Below are positions 27,871 through 36,776 of a DNA stretch of 64,000 nucleotides, piece after piece. The number at the start of each line of letters is the position of its first letter. Positions within the stretch are counted from its first letter, which is position 1. A program made the position numbers and the translations under genes. Origin of the DNA: Agrobacterium tumefaciens str. B6 (GTDB taxonomy: Bacteria; Pseudomonadota; Alphaproteobacteria; Rhizobiales; Rhizobiaceae). The DNA is taken from the NCBI RefSeq assembly GCF_001541315.1, contig NZ_LMVK01000001.1, forward strand, positions 186,001 to 250,000, written 5' to 3'. Below the pieces are notes generated by a model that saw only the letters and a program-made list of their open reading frames with translations, searched no databases and was not told where the DNA came from.

Positions 27871-28509
27871 TCAAAGGGCGATCGTACCGTCTTCAATGGC
27901 GCGGCAAAGCCCGTCGACGGCCTCCGCCAGCTTTTCGTCGATGATGTGCAGATATTCCGTCCAGTCATCCACATGGTTCACATCCGCCTTGCCATCGGAA
28001 ATACCACGCAGACCGGCAAGCGGTACGCCGAAGCGCTGGCAGGCACGGAGCACGGCGTAGGTTTCCATTTCCACCATGTCGGCGTTGATCGCCTCATAGG
28101 CCGCACCGGAAACCACGTTGGCGCCGGTGGAAAGACGTGCCTCGGCAATGCCGGGTATGAGGAAAGGCAATGGCACATCGGCCGGCAGGTCAAGAAAGGG
28201 CGTGCGACCCTTTTCGAAACCGAAGGCGGAGGCGTCCATATCGCGATACGAAACCGAAATCGCCTGATAGACGCCCGTTTGGTCCAGAGTGCGTGAACCG
28301 GCAGAGCCGAGAGAAACGACGAGGTCGGGCAAATGGTCTGCCGCATCGAGACCGGCAAGAACGGCCGTTACCGAAATCGCAGCCTCGACCGGGCCGACGC
28401 CGGTCATCAGCGGCGCAATGCGGGCCTGTAGATGGGGGCCGTATTCGGCGGAAGCCGCCATGACGAAGAGGACGGATTTATCCGCAACATGCAAAAGCCG
28501 GTAGTTCAT
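27871..28509 (-). CDS. 5'-methylthioadenosine/S-adenosylhomocysteine nucleosidase-like protein
   Basis: 212 residues of the nucleoside phosphorylase/hydrolase (PNP/UDP) fold. The nucleosidase active-site pattern is visible: Glu in DMVEMETYAV (about residue 147) and Asp in GISDGKAD (about 170), with the LMTGVGPVEAA phosphate-loop region near the start. It cleaves the N-glycosidic bond of MTA or SAH, recycling adenine. Its start (ATG at 28507-28509) overlaps the stop codon of the thioesterase by four bases, so the two are translationally coupled. Confidence 0.85.
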   Translation of the reverse strand: MNYRLLHVADKSVLFVMAASAEYGPHLQARIAPLMTGVGPVEAAISVTAVLAGLDAADHLPDLVVSLGSAGSRTLDQTGVYQAISVSYRDMDASAFGFEKGRTPFLDLPADVPLPFLIPGIAEARLSTGANVVSGAAYEAINADMVEMETYAVLRACQRFGVPLAGLRGISDGKADVNHVDDWTEYLHIIDEKLAEAVDGLCRAIEDGTIAL

Positions 28510-28955
28510 CCGGTAATATCCTCGCGACCCTTTACCACCATCATGGTGCCGGTCATGGAGGCGATCAGCTTTGCCGGCCCGTCCGAAAGCGCATAAGCGC
28601 GGCCATCGGCGACGATCAGGTTGTTTCCGGGCTTGATGATTTCGCCACGAAACAGGAACCGTTCGCCGCGTCCGGGCGACATGAGGTTGACCTTGAACTC
28701 GATGGTCAGCAGCGAGGCGTCAGGCTCGATGATCGTATAGGCCGCATAGGTACAGGCCGTATCCAGACCGGCGGCGATGACGCCCGCATGTAATATGCCG
28801 TGCTGCTGCGTCAGCTTTTCATGAAAAGGCAGTTCGATTTCCACCAGCCGGTGTTCGATACGGGTGATCTCGGCGTTGATCGCCTGCACCACGCCCTGGC
28901 GCGCAAAGCTGCTTTCTATCCGCTGACGAAAATCGCCGGGATCCGTGATCTCCAT
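28506..28955 (-). CDS. PaaI-family hotdog thioesterase
   Basis: 149 residues with a hotdog fold: LTQQHGILHAGVIAAGLDTAC (HGG-like signature, split by variation) and the strand pattern LLTIEFKVNLMSPG. The family hydrolyses acyl-CoA thioesters such as phenylacetyl- or hydroxyphenylacetyl-CoA. It is first in a two-gene unit with the nucleosidase (ATGA overlap 28506-28509). Substrate is unknown. Confidence 0.85.
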   Translation of the reverse strand: MEITDPGDFRQRIESSFARQGVVQAINAEITRIEHRLVEIELPFHEKLTQQHGILHAGVIAAGLDTACTYAAYTIIEPDASLLTIEFKVNLMSPGRGERFLFRGEIIKPGNNLIVADGRAYALSDGPAKLIASMTGTMMVVKGREDITG

Positions 28956-29034
28956 GGCTTACCTGCCTGCCTTCTGCCCTGTCGCAGACTGACATGGCGC
29001 GTGGCGGCGGGCAAGGCAAGGGCTTGCAGCCGAA

Positions 29035-29487
29035 TTAGTTCAGCATGCTGATGCTTGCGTTGAGCACCGTGGCAAAGGCGACCCACAGCGCATAGGGCGT
29101 AAAAAGCCACATCGATATGCGGTCACGGCGGTAGGTCAGCGCCATGAAGGCGATGATGCAGATCAGCATGGGGATGATGATGACGAGTGCGCCTGCCGGG
29201 CTCTGCATGCCGAAAAAGATCGGCGACCACAGGAAATTCAGTATCATCTGCGTGAACCAGAGGCGCATACGCGTCCCCATCGGCTTCCTGATCCAGGTGC
29301 GGGCGCCGGCAATGCCGATCAGCACGTAAAGCGCCGTCCAGACCGGCCCGAAAATCCAGTTGGGTGGATTGAAGAATGGTTTCTGCAGCGATTGATACCA
29401 TTCGCCCGGCATATTGTTGACGCCGATCAGCGCTCCAACGGCAACAACTGCAACTACGAAAACAATGTACACGGTAAGGTTTTTCAT
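29035..29487 (-). CDS. tspO: TspO/MBR-family membrane protein
   Basis: 150 residues with five membrane helices (about 3-22, 45-65, 75-98, 100-120 and 125-147). The TspO signature is clear: PGEWYQSLQKPFFNPPNWIF and GPVWTALYVLIGIAG. TspO proteins bind porphyrins and cholesterol-like ligands and influence tetrapyrrole export and stress responses in alphaproteobacteria. The gene ends close to the start of the thioesterase; it has its own ATG at 29485-29487. It may have no direct partner. Confidence 0.9.
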   Translation of the reverse strand: MKNLTVYIVFVVAVVAVGALIGVNNMPGEWYQSLQKPFFNPPNWIFGPVWTALYVLIGIAGARTWIRKPMGTRMRLWFTQMILNFLWSPIFFGMQSPAGALVIIIPMLICIIAFMALTYRRDRISMWLFTPYALWVAFATVLNASISMLN

Positions 29488-29538
29488 GACGCATCCAATG
29501 CGCCGACCATGCTTTTGTTCCCGTGCCTTTTCAGTATT

Positions 29539-30633
29539 TTAGCTGGAGAGACGCACGATATGCTGGTCCCATGCCACGTCGCTGCGCACGGTCTCGAAAA
29601 ATCCGTCATAGGAAGAAACAGCAATGCCGTTCGCGGCAGGGGCGACGCCCGCGGCTTCCCGCACCGTCGTCTCGGATAAAACGCGCCCGGTTTTCGCATC
29701 CAGGGTCACGGCGGCGTTGCCGTTGGGCGATGTCAGGCCCACCAGCCCATCGCGCCGGTTGACGGCGATGGCCCCGACATAATTGGCAAGGCGCATCGTC
29801 GTTTCCTGGGGCAAGTCCAGGAGGGACACATCCTCACCCTTCGAGAAATGACCGACAAGCGGTGGAAGGTCGTTGCGCGGTCCCTCATATTGGCAGGCAA
29901 ACCAGATGCGCCCGTCATCGCCGAGATCCACATGGCGGGTGGAAAGCTGCCGCAGACGATCCGGCATTGCGTGTTTCTGAATCAACTGACCGGTCGCCGT
30001 ATCGAGAAGCACAAGAGAGGGCTGCATATTGTCGATATTCAGCTTGGTTCGTCCGAAATCCGGATGGGTCTCGATGCCGCCATTGGCGATCACCATCAGC
30101 CGTCCGCCATCGCTCACCGTCATGTCATGCGTGCCGATGCCATGCGCGTCATATTCGCCGATGCGGGCAAAGCCGTTGCGGGCGTCATAGAGCCCGATGA
30201 CGCCACGATTGCCGTCGAAGTCGTTTTCGCTGGCATAAAGGATTGCGCCATCGGGTGAGAATCGCCCGTGGCCATAGAAGTGGCGGTTCTCCGGCGTGTG
30301 CATCACGATCGGCTCGTGGCGCCGCGCGGGGTCGAAGGCCATGAAGAAGGTGCCGGGTCGGCGCGCAAAGGCCACCGTCATGCCGGTCGCGTGGCTCGTC
30401 GCCATTCCGTGGGCGCGGGCGGGAAGCGTGACGCGGTCGATGATCTCGCCGCGCTCGCTGATGGTCGCGATGCCGTAGGAGCCGTCACGGGCGCGAAAGG
30501 CTGAAGCGAAGACGGCGTCGGCGCGTTCCAGCGCATGCAGCGAGCCGGGGGCAAGCGTGGCGAGGAAGGGAATGCCCGCCGCCTTGATGAAGCTTCGCCG
30601 GTCCATCAGCATCGGCTTTTTGCCTGAGATCAT
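29539..30633 (-). CDS. DUF1513 protein with Tat signal, imelysin operon
   Basis: 364 residues from ATG at 30631-30633, nine bases after GGAG; the start lies five bases past the upstream stop. The N-terminus MDRRSFIKAAG is a twin-arginine signal (RRSFIK), so the folded protein is exported. The remainder reads as a beta-propeller-like repeat protein (GHGRFSPDGAILYASEND, DMTVSDGGRLMVIANGG, RHVDLGDDGRIWFAC) of the DUF1513 family. It is the last of four genes (34617 to 29539) with two imelysins and a di-haem protein. A role in periplasmic iron handling is inferred from context. Confidence 0.85.
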   Translation of the reverse strand: MISGKKPMLMDRRSFIKAAGIPFLATLAPGSLHALERADAVFASAFRARDGSYGIATISERGEIIDRVTLPARAHGMATSHATGMTVAFARRPGTFFMAFDPARRHEPIVMHTPENRHFYGHGRFSPDGAILYASENDFDGNRGVIGLYDARNGFARIGEYDAHGIGTHDMTVSDGGRLMVIANGGIETHPDFGRTKLNIDNMQPSLVLLDTATGQLIQKHAMPDRLRQLSTRHVDLGDDGRIWFACQYEGPRNDLPPLVGHFSKGEDVSLLDLPQETTMRLANYVGAIAVNRRDGLVGLTSPNGNAAVTLDAKTGRVLSETTVREAAGVAPAANGIAVSSYDGFFETVRSDVAWDQHIVRLSS

Positions 30634-30637
30634 CAGC

Positions 30638-31759
30638 TCAGTCTCCGTCGGCGAAGGAAAAGCCGGAGCTGAGGCCGATCGCGCCGCCATATTGATCGTT
30701 CAGGCGGTAGATCAGGTCTTTGCCGTTGAGCAGCAGATAATCCACCTTGGCGCGCTGATCGTCCTGATCCAGCGCCTTTTGCACATCCGTATCAATGGTT
30801 CCGGCAACGCGGATCATCGATTTGGCGATGAAATCGATGGAGTTGATGATGGAGCGCTGGTCGGGCGGCACGAGTTCGACCATACCGGCCGTGTGCAGCA
30901 GGGTCTGAACCGCCTTGATGTTGGCTGAAATGCTCTTCCAGGTCAGGCCGGAGCGCCAGTAAATGGCGGTGCGGGGAAATCTTGCCTTGTCCGGCCCCTT
31001 GTAGAAGGTTTCGATCCGCTGGTCGCGGATGGCCTCGGAGCCGTGGACGAGAATGCCGAGCAGGGCAACAAGCGCCTCGCGCTCGTCACGAAAGACGGGG
31101 TTGTCCGCACCGGGCTCAGTCCAGTTCTTCTGCGCGCCATCAGGTGCATTCCAGCTGTCGGAAAGTTCCGCCGCCACATTGGCGATATTGCCGGCGATGG
31201 CGGCGCCATAACGGCAGCGGAAATCACCCTTCCTGTCGAGCAGCTCTTCCGCTCCGGTTCCGTAAAGTACGAATTCGAGAGCGCCGAGCCCCTGCGCCGC
31301 AACGCTCTTGCCGCTCAGGCGTTCGGCACTGGTGACGCTTTCATCTTTTTCGGCGAGATAACGCTGCACCTGTTTCAGGCCCAGACTCTTCTTGTCGGGG
31401 TAATAAAGCACGCGTTCGAAACGGTTCTTCTCGATGACAGGGCCGACACGCACGATCTCGATGGTCGACCAGCTCGAGACAGTATCGGCAAAAGCCGCCT
31501 GCGCTGCCGTCTCCGTCGTTTGGGACGGAGCGGCGCAAAACGCTTTCATACGGCCTTCCAGCGTCTCCGCCGATTGCCGGAAGTGGTCATAGCCGGGACG
31601 GATGAAACCGTTCACAGCCTTTTCCATGACACCCCGCACCTGCATGGGGTCAAGCGGCGGTGGCGGCATCAGTTCCACGTCCTGTGCCTTTGCCGGCTGA
31701 TTGGCCAGAAGCAGCAGCACGGAAAAGAGGCCGGAGATTTTTCGCATGGCATTGTTCAT
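30638..31759 (-). CDS. Second imelysin-family periplasmic protein
   Basis: 373 residues from ATG at 31757-31759, overlapping the di-haem gene's stop codon (TGATG) and preceded by GGAG. The signal peptide is KISGLFSVLLLLANQPAKA, cut near residue 25. The four-helix-bundle imelysin (peptidase M75-like) fold is suggested by GFIRPGYDHFRQSAETLEG and GALEFVLYGTG (GxHxxE-like position changed to GALEF). Imelysins bind iron or peptide and act in iron uptake. It follows the di-haem gene in the same operon. Confidence 0.85.
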   Translation of the reverse strand: MNNAMRKISGLFSVLLLLANQPAKAQDVELMPPPPLDPMQVRGVMEKAVNGFIRPGYDHFRQSAETLEGRMKAFCAAPSQTTETAAQAAFADTVSSWSTIEIVRVGPVIEKNRFERVLYYPDKKSLGLKQVQRYLAEKDESVTSAERLSGKSVAAQGLGALEFVLYGTGAEELLDRKGDFRCRYGAAIAGNIANVAAELSDSWNAPDGAQKNWTEPGADNPVFRDEREALVALLGILVHGSEAIRDQRIETFYKGPDKARFPRTAIYWRSGLTWKSISANIKAVQTLLHTAGMVELVPPDQRSIINSIDFIAKSMIRVAGTIDTDVQKALDQDDQRAKVDYLLLNGKDLIYRLNDQYGGAIGLSSGFSFADGD

Positions 31760-33282
31760 CAAAGGGACTCCAGAAAGGCCAGCAAAGCCTGCCGGTCGGA
31801 TTTTTGCAAGGCGGCAAAGGCGTCGCGCGCTTTCTGCGCTTCGCCGCCGTGCCACAATATCGCTTCCGGCAGGCTGCGCGCCCGGCCGTCGTGCAGGTAA
31901 AAACCGTTGCCATTGACCTTTTGTGTCAGGCCGATGCCCCAGAGCGGTTGGGTACGCCACTGCCGCCCGCTTGCTTCACCCACCTGCTGGCCGTCGGCAA
32001 GCTCTTCGCCCATGTCATGCAGCAGAAAATCGGAATAGGGCCAGATCAGCTGGAAAGAATGCATGGGGTCGGCGGCATCGCGTCGGGTGACGAATTTCGG
32101 GGTATGGCAGGCGGTACAGCCGGAGGCATAGAAAAGCTGCTTCCCCTGCAGAACCACCCGATCATCGACATTGCGGCGGCGCGGTACGGCGAGGTTTTCG
32201 GTGTAGAAGGTCACGAGATCGAGAACCGGGTCGGGCGCTTCTACCGGCCCGAGCCTGGGCTGCACGCCGGCCGGCATGGCCAGACAGTCATTCTGGGCGT
32301 CGGTGCAATCGCCATAGGCGTTCGGCGCATCCGGCGTGGAAATGCCGATATCATGGGAGAAGGCGCTGGCGCTCTGGTCGCGCACGCTGGCATTCTGCGC
32401 TTTCCAGCCAAACCGTCCGAGTTTTATCTCGCCAGTGCGATGATCCTTGACCCATGCCGGACGCCCGGCAATGCCGTCGCCATTGTTGTCGTCTGGGTCG
32501 GCGTTGGCCAGAATATCGGCCGCGGCAATGGCCTCGATCAGGCCAAGCCCGAGGGTGGGCATGGCAATGCGCACTGAAAGCGTCGTGTCGGCGCCAAGCG
32601 GGCCATATTGCAGATTAGCCACGGCATAGTCGGGCTTGCGCAACATCACCACCTCGTCGCCCGGTAGCTGCACTGGCTTTTCCGTATAGGTGATGACCGG
32701 TTTGCCTTCGGCGGCGAGGCCGGGAATGGCCAGGTTCTGAAGCTGCCAGCCATAGGTCTCGTCGGGAAAATTCAAGACCTGGTGGCTGGCAATGGCCTGT
32801 CGTTCGGCTTCATTGCGGGCCGGTCGCGCCAGCCGCAGGAAGAGGGAGACGGCGTCTTCTCCGGCAAGGGGCGGTCGACCCCTGCCATCCTTCACATGGC
32901 AGGTCTGGCAGGAACGGGCATTAAAAAGCGGCCCCAGACCGTCCGAGGCCTGTGTGGAGGAGGGAGAAGAGACCCAGAGCTTCTGGAACAGCGCGTTGCC
33001 AAGCTTGAAATCCTGTTTCCGCGCCAGAGGCATTGTGGCGGAAGGATGCGAAAACGCGCCGCTGTCGGGTTTGCCGGTGCTGGTCGTTGCTCCGCCGGAC
33101 ATGGCCTCGAAAGGTTCCGGCCTGGTAAAATCCGTCGTTGGGGTGGTCACGGCCAGCACGCGGTCTCGATCTGTCTCCGTCAGATCGCTACGCAGCGGTT
33201 CGGCAAGCGCCATCGACGCCACAAGGCAGGCTGCCCCGGTTAAGAAGAACGGCTTAGGGGTAGGCGGCAGCAAAAATTGCAT
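31759..33282 (-). CDS. Di-haem c-type cytochrome/thiol oxidoreductase (DUF1111)
   Basis: 507 residues from ATG at 33280-33282. No ribosome site is visible, and a TTG at 33304-33306 is the alternative. An N-terminal signal peptide (PFFLTGAACLVASMALA) exports it. Two haem-binding CxxCH motifs are present, CQTCH near residue 120 and CTACH near 405, with a distal HDMGEELAD-type region; the overall size and motifs match the DUF1111/MauG-like di-haem oxidoreductases. It may change the redox state of iron in the periplasm. It lies between two imelysin genes and its stop overlaps the next start. Confidence 0.85.
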   Translation of the reverse strand: MQFLLPPTPKPFFLTGAACLVASMALAEPLRSDLTETDRDRVLAVTTPTTDFTRPEPFEAMSGGATTSTGKPDSGAFSHPSATMPLARKQDFKLGNALFQKLWVSSPSSTQASDGLGPLFNARSCQTCHVKDGRGRPPLAGEDAVSLFLRLARPARNEAERQAIASHQVLNFPDETYGWQLQNLAIPGLAAEGKPVITYTEKPVQLPGDEVVMLRKPDYAVANLQYGPLGADTTLSVRIAMPTLGLGLIEAIAAADILANADPDDNNGDGIAGRPAWVKDHRTGEIKLGRFGWKAQNASVRDQSASAFSHDIGISTPDAPNAYGDCTDAQNDCLAMPAGVQPRLGPVEAPDPVLDLVTFYTENLAVPRRRNVDDRVVLQGKQLFYASGCTACHTPKFVTRRDAADPMHSFQLIWPYSDFLLHDMGEELADGQQVGEASGRQWRTQPLWGIGLTQKVNGNGFYLHDGRARSLPEAILWHGGEAQKARDAFAALQKSDRQALLAFLESL

Positions 33283-33306
33283 GACAACAGGGGCGATGGA
33301 GAGCAA

Positions 33307-33330
33307 CGGGCCGCAGCAATCTGCGGCCCG
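33307..33330 (-). promoter_or_regulatory. Intercistronic hairpin before the di-haem gene
   Basis: CGGGCCGCAG (33307-33316), CAAT, CTGCGGCCCG (33321-33330) form a perfect 10-bp stem nine bases after the first imelysin stop. No T-run follows on the minus strand (TTGCTCTCC), so it may stabilise the upstream mRNA or partly attenuate the downstream genes. Confidence 0.5.
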
Positions 33331-33339
33331 CTTTGCCGC

Positions 33340-34617
33340 TTATTTGAAGACGGCGTTCGGATTGTCGAGGCTCTCGGAGCCTTCAAGCTCGATCTTGCCG
33401 AGATCGAGCGCCGCTATGACGCGTTCGACAGTCTTCGTCTGGTCGAGAAGGCCATCGATGGCCGTCTGAACCACGGCGTTGCCTTCCTTGTTGCCTTCGC
33501 CGATCATCTGGTCATAGGCCTCAACGGTCTGGGCGCGCTTTTCCATCGCGTGCATGGCGTCGAGTGTCTTGTTCAGCTTCGCCAGCATCTCGTCGTTCAG
33601 TGCCTTGTCCTTGGCGCCGACCAGTTCAGACAGCGAGGCGCCCGTCATCTTCGTCCCGTTCACGCGGGTATAGTCGCCGGTATAGGCCGACGCGATGCCG
33701 ATCGCGTCGTAAAGATGCGAATTATAGGTGTTGTCGGAGAAGCAATCATGCTCCTCTTCCGGATCATGCAGCAAAAGGCCGAGCTTCATGCGTTCGCCGG
33801 CCAGCTCACCATAGGAGAGTGAGCCCATGCCGGTGAGAATGGCGGTCAGGCCCGCTTTCGGGTCGGCTTCCACTGTCTTCGTGGCTTCGCCTTCCGGCGC
33901 CCAGGCATCCACCATCTCCTGAAGATCCTTGATCAGCAGGGTCGAGGCGGATTTCAGGTAATCGGCCCGGCGGTCGCAATTGCCGTTCGTGCATTTCGCC
34001 TTGTCATAATCGGTATAGGGGCGGTTGCCCGCGCCCGGTCCGGTGCCGTTCAGGTCTTGACCCCAAAGCAGGAACTCGATGGCGTGGTAACCGGTCGTCA
34101 CATTGGCTTCGACGTCGCCCGCCTCGTGCAGGCTTTCGATCAGCTCGGGGGTGATCTTGGAGGCGTCGACCTCTTCACCGCTGATCTTGATCTTCGGATT
34201 GGCGATGATGTTTGCCACGTAAAGCTCGTTCTCGTCGCTTTCCGTGCCGTAGGAACCGTCGACATAATCGATCAGGCCTTCATCCAGCGGCCAGGCGTTG
34301 ACCTTGCCCTCCCAATCGTCGACGATCGGGTTGCCGAAACGATAGACTTCCGACTGCTGATAGGGAACACGCGCCTTGATCCAGGCTTCCCGGGCGGCCT
34401 TCAGGGTGTCTTCGCTCGGCGTCGCGATCAGCGCATCGATGGCCTTGTCCAGCGCCTTTGCCGTGGTCAGCGAATCCTCATATTTGGCATGCGCGACATC
34501 GGCATAATGCTTGACGACAGCGGCGGCGTCGGTCGCGGCGCGGGCGGGAAGCGCAGTGAAGGCCGCCGAGGCGGCCAGAAGCGCGAAGGACGCGCTGAGA
34601 ATGGTTTTGCGGATCAT
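33340..34617 (-). CDS. Imelysin-family iron-uptake protein (IrpA/ICMP-like)
   Basis: 425 residues from ATG at 34615-34617 after AGGAGAGGG. The signal peptide MIRKTILSASFALLAASAAF is followed by an AxA site (PARAA) near residue 28. The imelysin GxHxxE motif is present in TGYHAIEFLLWGQD (about 165), and the two helical domains have the usual layout. IrpA/ICMP proteins bind ferric iron in the periplasm. It is first in a four-gene operon ending at 29539. An Irr-like palindrome lies 81-105 bases upstream, so iron control is likely. Confidence 0.9.
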   Translation of the reverse strand: MIRKTILSASFALLAASAAFTALPARAATDAAAVVKHYADVAHAKYEDSLTTAKALDKAIDALIATPSEDTLKAAREAWIKARVPYQQSEVYRFGNPIVDDWEGKVNAWPLDEGLIDYVDGSYGTESDENELYVANIIANPKIKISGEEVDASKITPELIESLHEAGDVEANVTTGYHAIEFLLWGQDLNGTGPGAGNRPYTDYDKAKCTNGNCDRRADYLKSASTLLIKDLQEMVDAWAPEGEATKTVEADPKAGLTAILTGMGSLSYGELAGERMKLGLLLHDPEEEHDCFSDNTYNSHLYDAIGIASAYTGDYTRVNGTKMTGASLSELVGAKDKALNDEMLAKLNKTLDAMHAMEKRAQTVEAYDQMIGEGNKEGNAVVQTAIDGLLDQTKTVERVIAALDLGKIELEGSESLDNPNAVFK

Positions 34618-34697
34618 GATCCCTCTCCTTCGGCAGGCGTGAAATGACTTCAGGCTGCGGCAAGCGAGTTCTGACCCAATCACAAACTTGTGTCAAA

Positions 34698-34722
34698 CAT
34701 TCTAGTTTAGAATGCTTTGAAA
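34698..34722 (-). promoter_or_regulatory. Irr/ICE-like iron box upstream of the imelysin operon
   Basis: CATTCTAGTTTAGAATG (34698-34714) is a perfect 7-bp-arm palindrome. Overlapping it, TTTAGAATGCTTTGAAA (34706-34722) differs at two positions from the TTTAGAAnnnTTCTAAA form I know for Irr-type sites. It stands about 80-105 bases upstream of the first imelysin start. Which arrangement the regulator uses cannot be decided here. Confidence 0.5.
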
Positions 34723-34772
34723 CAAGATCGAGGGCTGTTTTTCAAGTAAAATCAGTGCTTGCAAAGATGGCG

Positions 34773-36062
34773 TTATGCTTTGCGTTTCATCAAGCAGAAG
34801 AAGAAGCCATCCGTATCTGTGGTTGCAGGCGTCAGCGTCACTGTCTTGCCGTCGGAAGAATGCGGCTTATTCGCATTGTCGCCAAAAATCGTCTGCCAGC
34901 GCTGCAACGCGGAGCCAATGGAGAATTCCGTATTTTCCTCGCAGAAACGTCTGACCTGCTGTTCGTTTTCTTCGGGCAGAACCGAGCAGGTAACATAAAG
35001 CAGCTCACCGCCCGGGCGCACGAAAACCTTGGCCTGCGAAAGCGCTTCGCCCTGCTGCTGCACGCGCTCTTCCAGATTGCGCGCCGTCAGCCGCCATTTG
35101 GTATCGGGGCGTCGGCGCCAGGTTCCGGTGCCAGTGCAGGGCGCGTCCACCAGAACGCGGTCAAATTTTCCCTGAAACGGCGTAAGGCCTGATGCGCGGT
35201 CATGGACCTGCACATTGCGCGTGCCGGCCCGCTTCAGCCGCTCGATGATGGGCGCAAGGCGCTTGCGGTCGGCGTCAAAGGCGTGGACCTGGCCCTTATT
35301 GTTCATGCTGGCAGCCATGGCCAGCGTCTTGCCGCCGCCGCCCGCGCAATAATCGAGGATCTGTTCGCCTTCATGCGCACCTGCAAGATCGGCAACAATC
35401 TGCGAGCCCTCGTCCTGCACTTCGAACCAGCCTTTCTGGAAGGACAGTTCGGCGGTGACGTTCGGCAGGCGGGAAGGGCCCTCGCCGGCGGGGAAGCGCA
35501 CGCCCCGCCGGGCGGTACGCGTGGCTTCCGCGCCGCTTTCTTCCAAAGCCTTTAGCACCTTGTCGCGCGTCGCTTTCAAGGTATTGGCGCGCAGATCAAG
35601 CGTGGGGCGCTCGTTCAGCGCCTGCGCCTCGGCGAGCCAGCGCTCTCCGAATGCCGTTTCGAGGGAAGATTGCACCCATTCGGGTATGTCGCCCTGAATA
35701 TGGGCCGGTGCGTCATCGAGGGAACGGGAGAGAAAGGCCTGTTGCCTTTGTTCGTCCGGTGCGGCGGGAGCGAATTTGTCGCCGTCGAATTCTGCCGAAA
35801 GGTCCGAAAAGCTCTTGCCCCATTGGCGCAGCAGCACGGCGTAGCCAAGAGAGGTGGCGCTATCGTCATCCATCAGCCAGGCGTGCGACAGTTTCATGCG
35901 CAGCGCGTCATAGACGATGTTGCCGATTGCCGCCCTGTCGCCGGAACCGGCGAAACGATGGGCAAGGCCCCAATCTTTCAGAGCATCGGCGACGGGACGC
36001 CTGCGTCCCTCAATATCCGCCAATACTTCGATTGCTCCGGCCAAACGCCCGCCTAAACGCAT
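34773..36062 (-). CDS. RsmB/NOP-family RNA cytosine-C5 methyltransferase
   Basis: 429 residues. An N-terminal NusB-like helical domain (about 1-130) precedes the SAM-binding domain with LDYCAGGGGKTLAMAA (about 230), VLVDAPCTGTGTWRR (Cys, about 310) and VTCSVLPEEN (catalytic Cys, about 360). It methylates C5 of cytosine in RNA, probably 16S rRNA. Whether this is RsmB itself or a paralogue is unclear. It ends 155 bases before the imelysin operon start, same strand but a separate promoter. Confidence 0.88.
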   Translation of the reverse strand: MRLGGRLAGAIEVLADIEGRRRPVADALKDWGLAHRFAGSGDRAAIGNIVYDALRMKLSHAWLMDDDSATSLGYAVLLRQWGKSFSDLSAEFDGDKFAPAAPDEQRQQAFLSRSLDDAPAHIQGDIPEWVQSSLETAFGERWLAEAQALNERPTLDLRANTLKATRDKVLKALEESGAEATRTARRGVRFPAGEGPSRLPNVTAELSFQKGWFEVQDEGSQIVADLAGAHEGEQILDYCAGGGGKTLAMAASMNNKGQVHAFDADRKRLAPIIERLKRAGTRNVQVHDRASGLTPFQGKFDRVLVDAPCTGTGTWRRRPDTKWRLTARNLEERVQQQGEALSQAKVFVRPGGELLYVTCSVLPEENEQQVRRFCEENTEFSIGSALQRWQTIFGDNANKPHSSDGKTVTLTPATTDTDGFFFCLMKRKA

Positions 36063-36123
36063 TGTCTACCTCGTTCTTCTGATAAGCCCGGTTGGTAGAC
36101 GCGAATGGCGGCGAGGGCAAGGC

Positions 36124-36492
36124 TCAATCGGCCTTGACGATCTCGTAGCAAACCTTGGCGGTGCCGGAGTTGATCATGCCGATGTTCTTGGCGGCCGCCT
36201 TGGAAAGATCGAGAACGCGACCCTTGATGAACGGCCCGCGGTCGTTGATGCGCACCACAACGGCCTTGCCATTGCGGGCATTGGTCACCTTGACCTTGGT
36301 GCCGAACCGCAGCGAGCGGTGGGCGGCGGTCAGGTTGGCGGCGTTCATGCGCTCGCCAGAAGCAGTCTTGGAGGTCAACGCATACCACGATGCGCCTCCA
36401 CAACCATTTGCCGCATTCGCCTGAAGAGGCGCAATGATGGAACAGGCGGCGATAGTTGCAGCGGTGAAAGTTATACGACGGATATTCAACAA
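36124..36492 (-). CDS. rlpA: RlpA-family septal-ring lytic transglycosylase-like protein
   Basis: 122 residues. The signal peptide ([19 protein letters not shown], AxA near 28) exports it. The double-psi beta-barrel domain has the RlpA signature [20 protein letters not shown] and [15 protein letters not shown], whose Asp is the catalytic residue in known RlpA enzymes; RlpA cuts peptidoglycan lacking stem peptides. The protein is shorter than canonical RlpA and has no SPOR domain. The upstream 427-base region is rich in inverted repeats. The upstream gene is on the same strand. Confidence 0.85.
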   Translation of the reverse strand: MLNIRRITFTAATIAACSIIAPLQANAANGCGGASWYALTSKTASGERMNAANLTAAHRSLRFGTKVKVTNARNGKAVVVRINDRGPFIKGRVLDLSKAAAKNIGMINSGTAKVCYEIVKAD

Positions 36493-36624
36493 ACTGTGCT
36501 TCCCTGAAAATCGGCCCCGCGCCGATTGATTGTGCCCTTGCTAAACGGCCATGAACTGGCCTGAACGCCTTTTGATGCGAGATTGTAGGGCGAGGGAAAA
36601 ATGGCGAAAAAAAGCTGATCTCAA

Positions 36625-36658
36625 ATCACGAACTGTTACAGTCTGTAATATTCGTGAT
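36625..36658. repeat. Nested palindrome upstream of rlpA
   Basis: Outer arms ATCACGAA (36625-36632) and TTCGTGAT (36651-36658) enclose TTACAGTCTGTAA (36636-36648), itself a perfect palindrome around one T. The two centres are offset by half a base. It looks like two stacked binding sites or a cruciform. Confidence 0.7.
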
Positions 36659-36755
36659 CGTTAGCCGGAAAGGCGTCGTCTGGCCATCCCTGTCACAATT
36701 CGGAAAAAATAATGCAGAATCAACGCTCAATGGAAATGTTGTTGCAAGTCACGGC

Positions 36756-36776
36756 TTCGTGAATCCACTTCACGAA
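36756..36776. repeat. Second TCACGAA inverted repeat upstream of rlpA
   Basis: TTCGTGAA (36756-36763) and TTCACGAA (36769-36776) are perfect inverted arms around TCCAC. It shares the heptamer TCACGAA with the palindrome 98 bases to its left. Confidence 0.7.

Noticed and set aside
26195-28060. 621-codon plus-strand frame
   Set aside because: Antisense to guaA and the nucleosidase gene; no recognised domain and no ribosome site.
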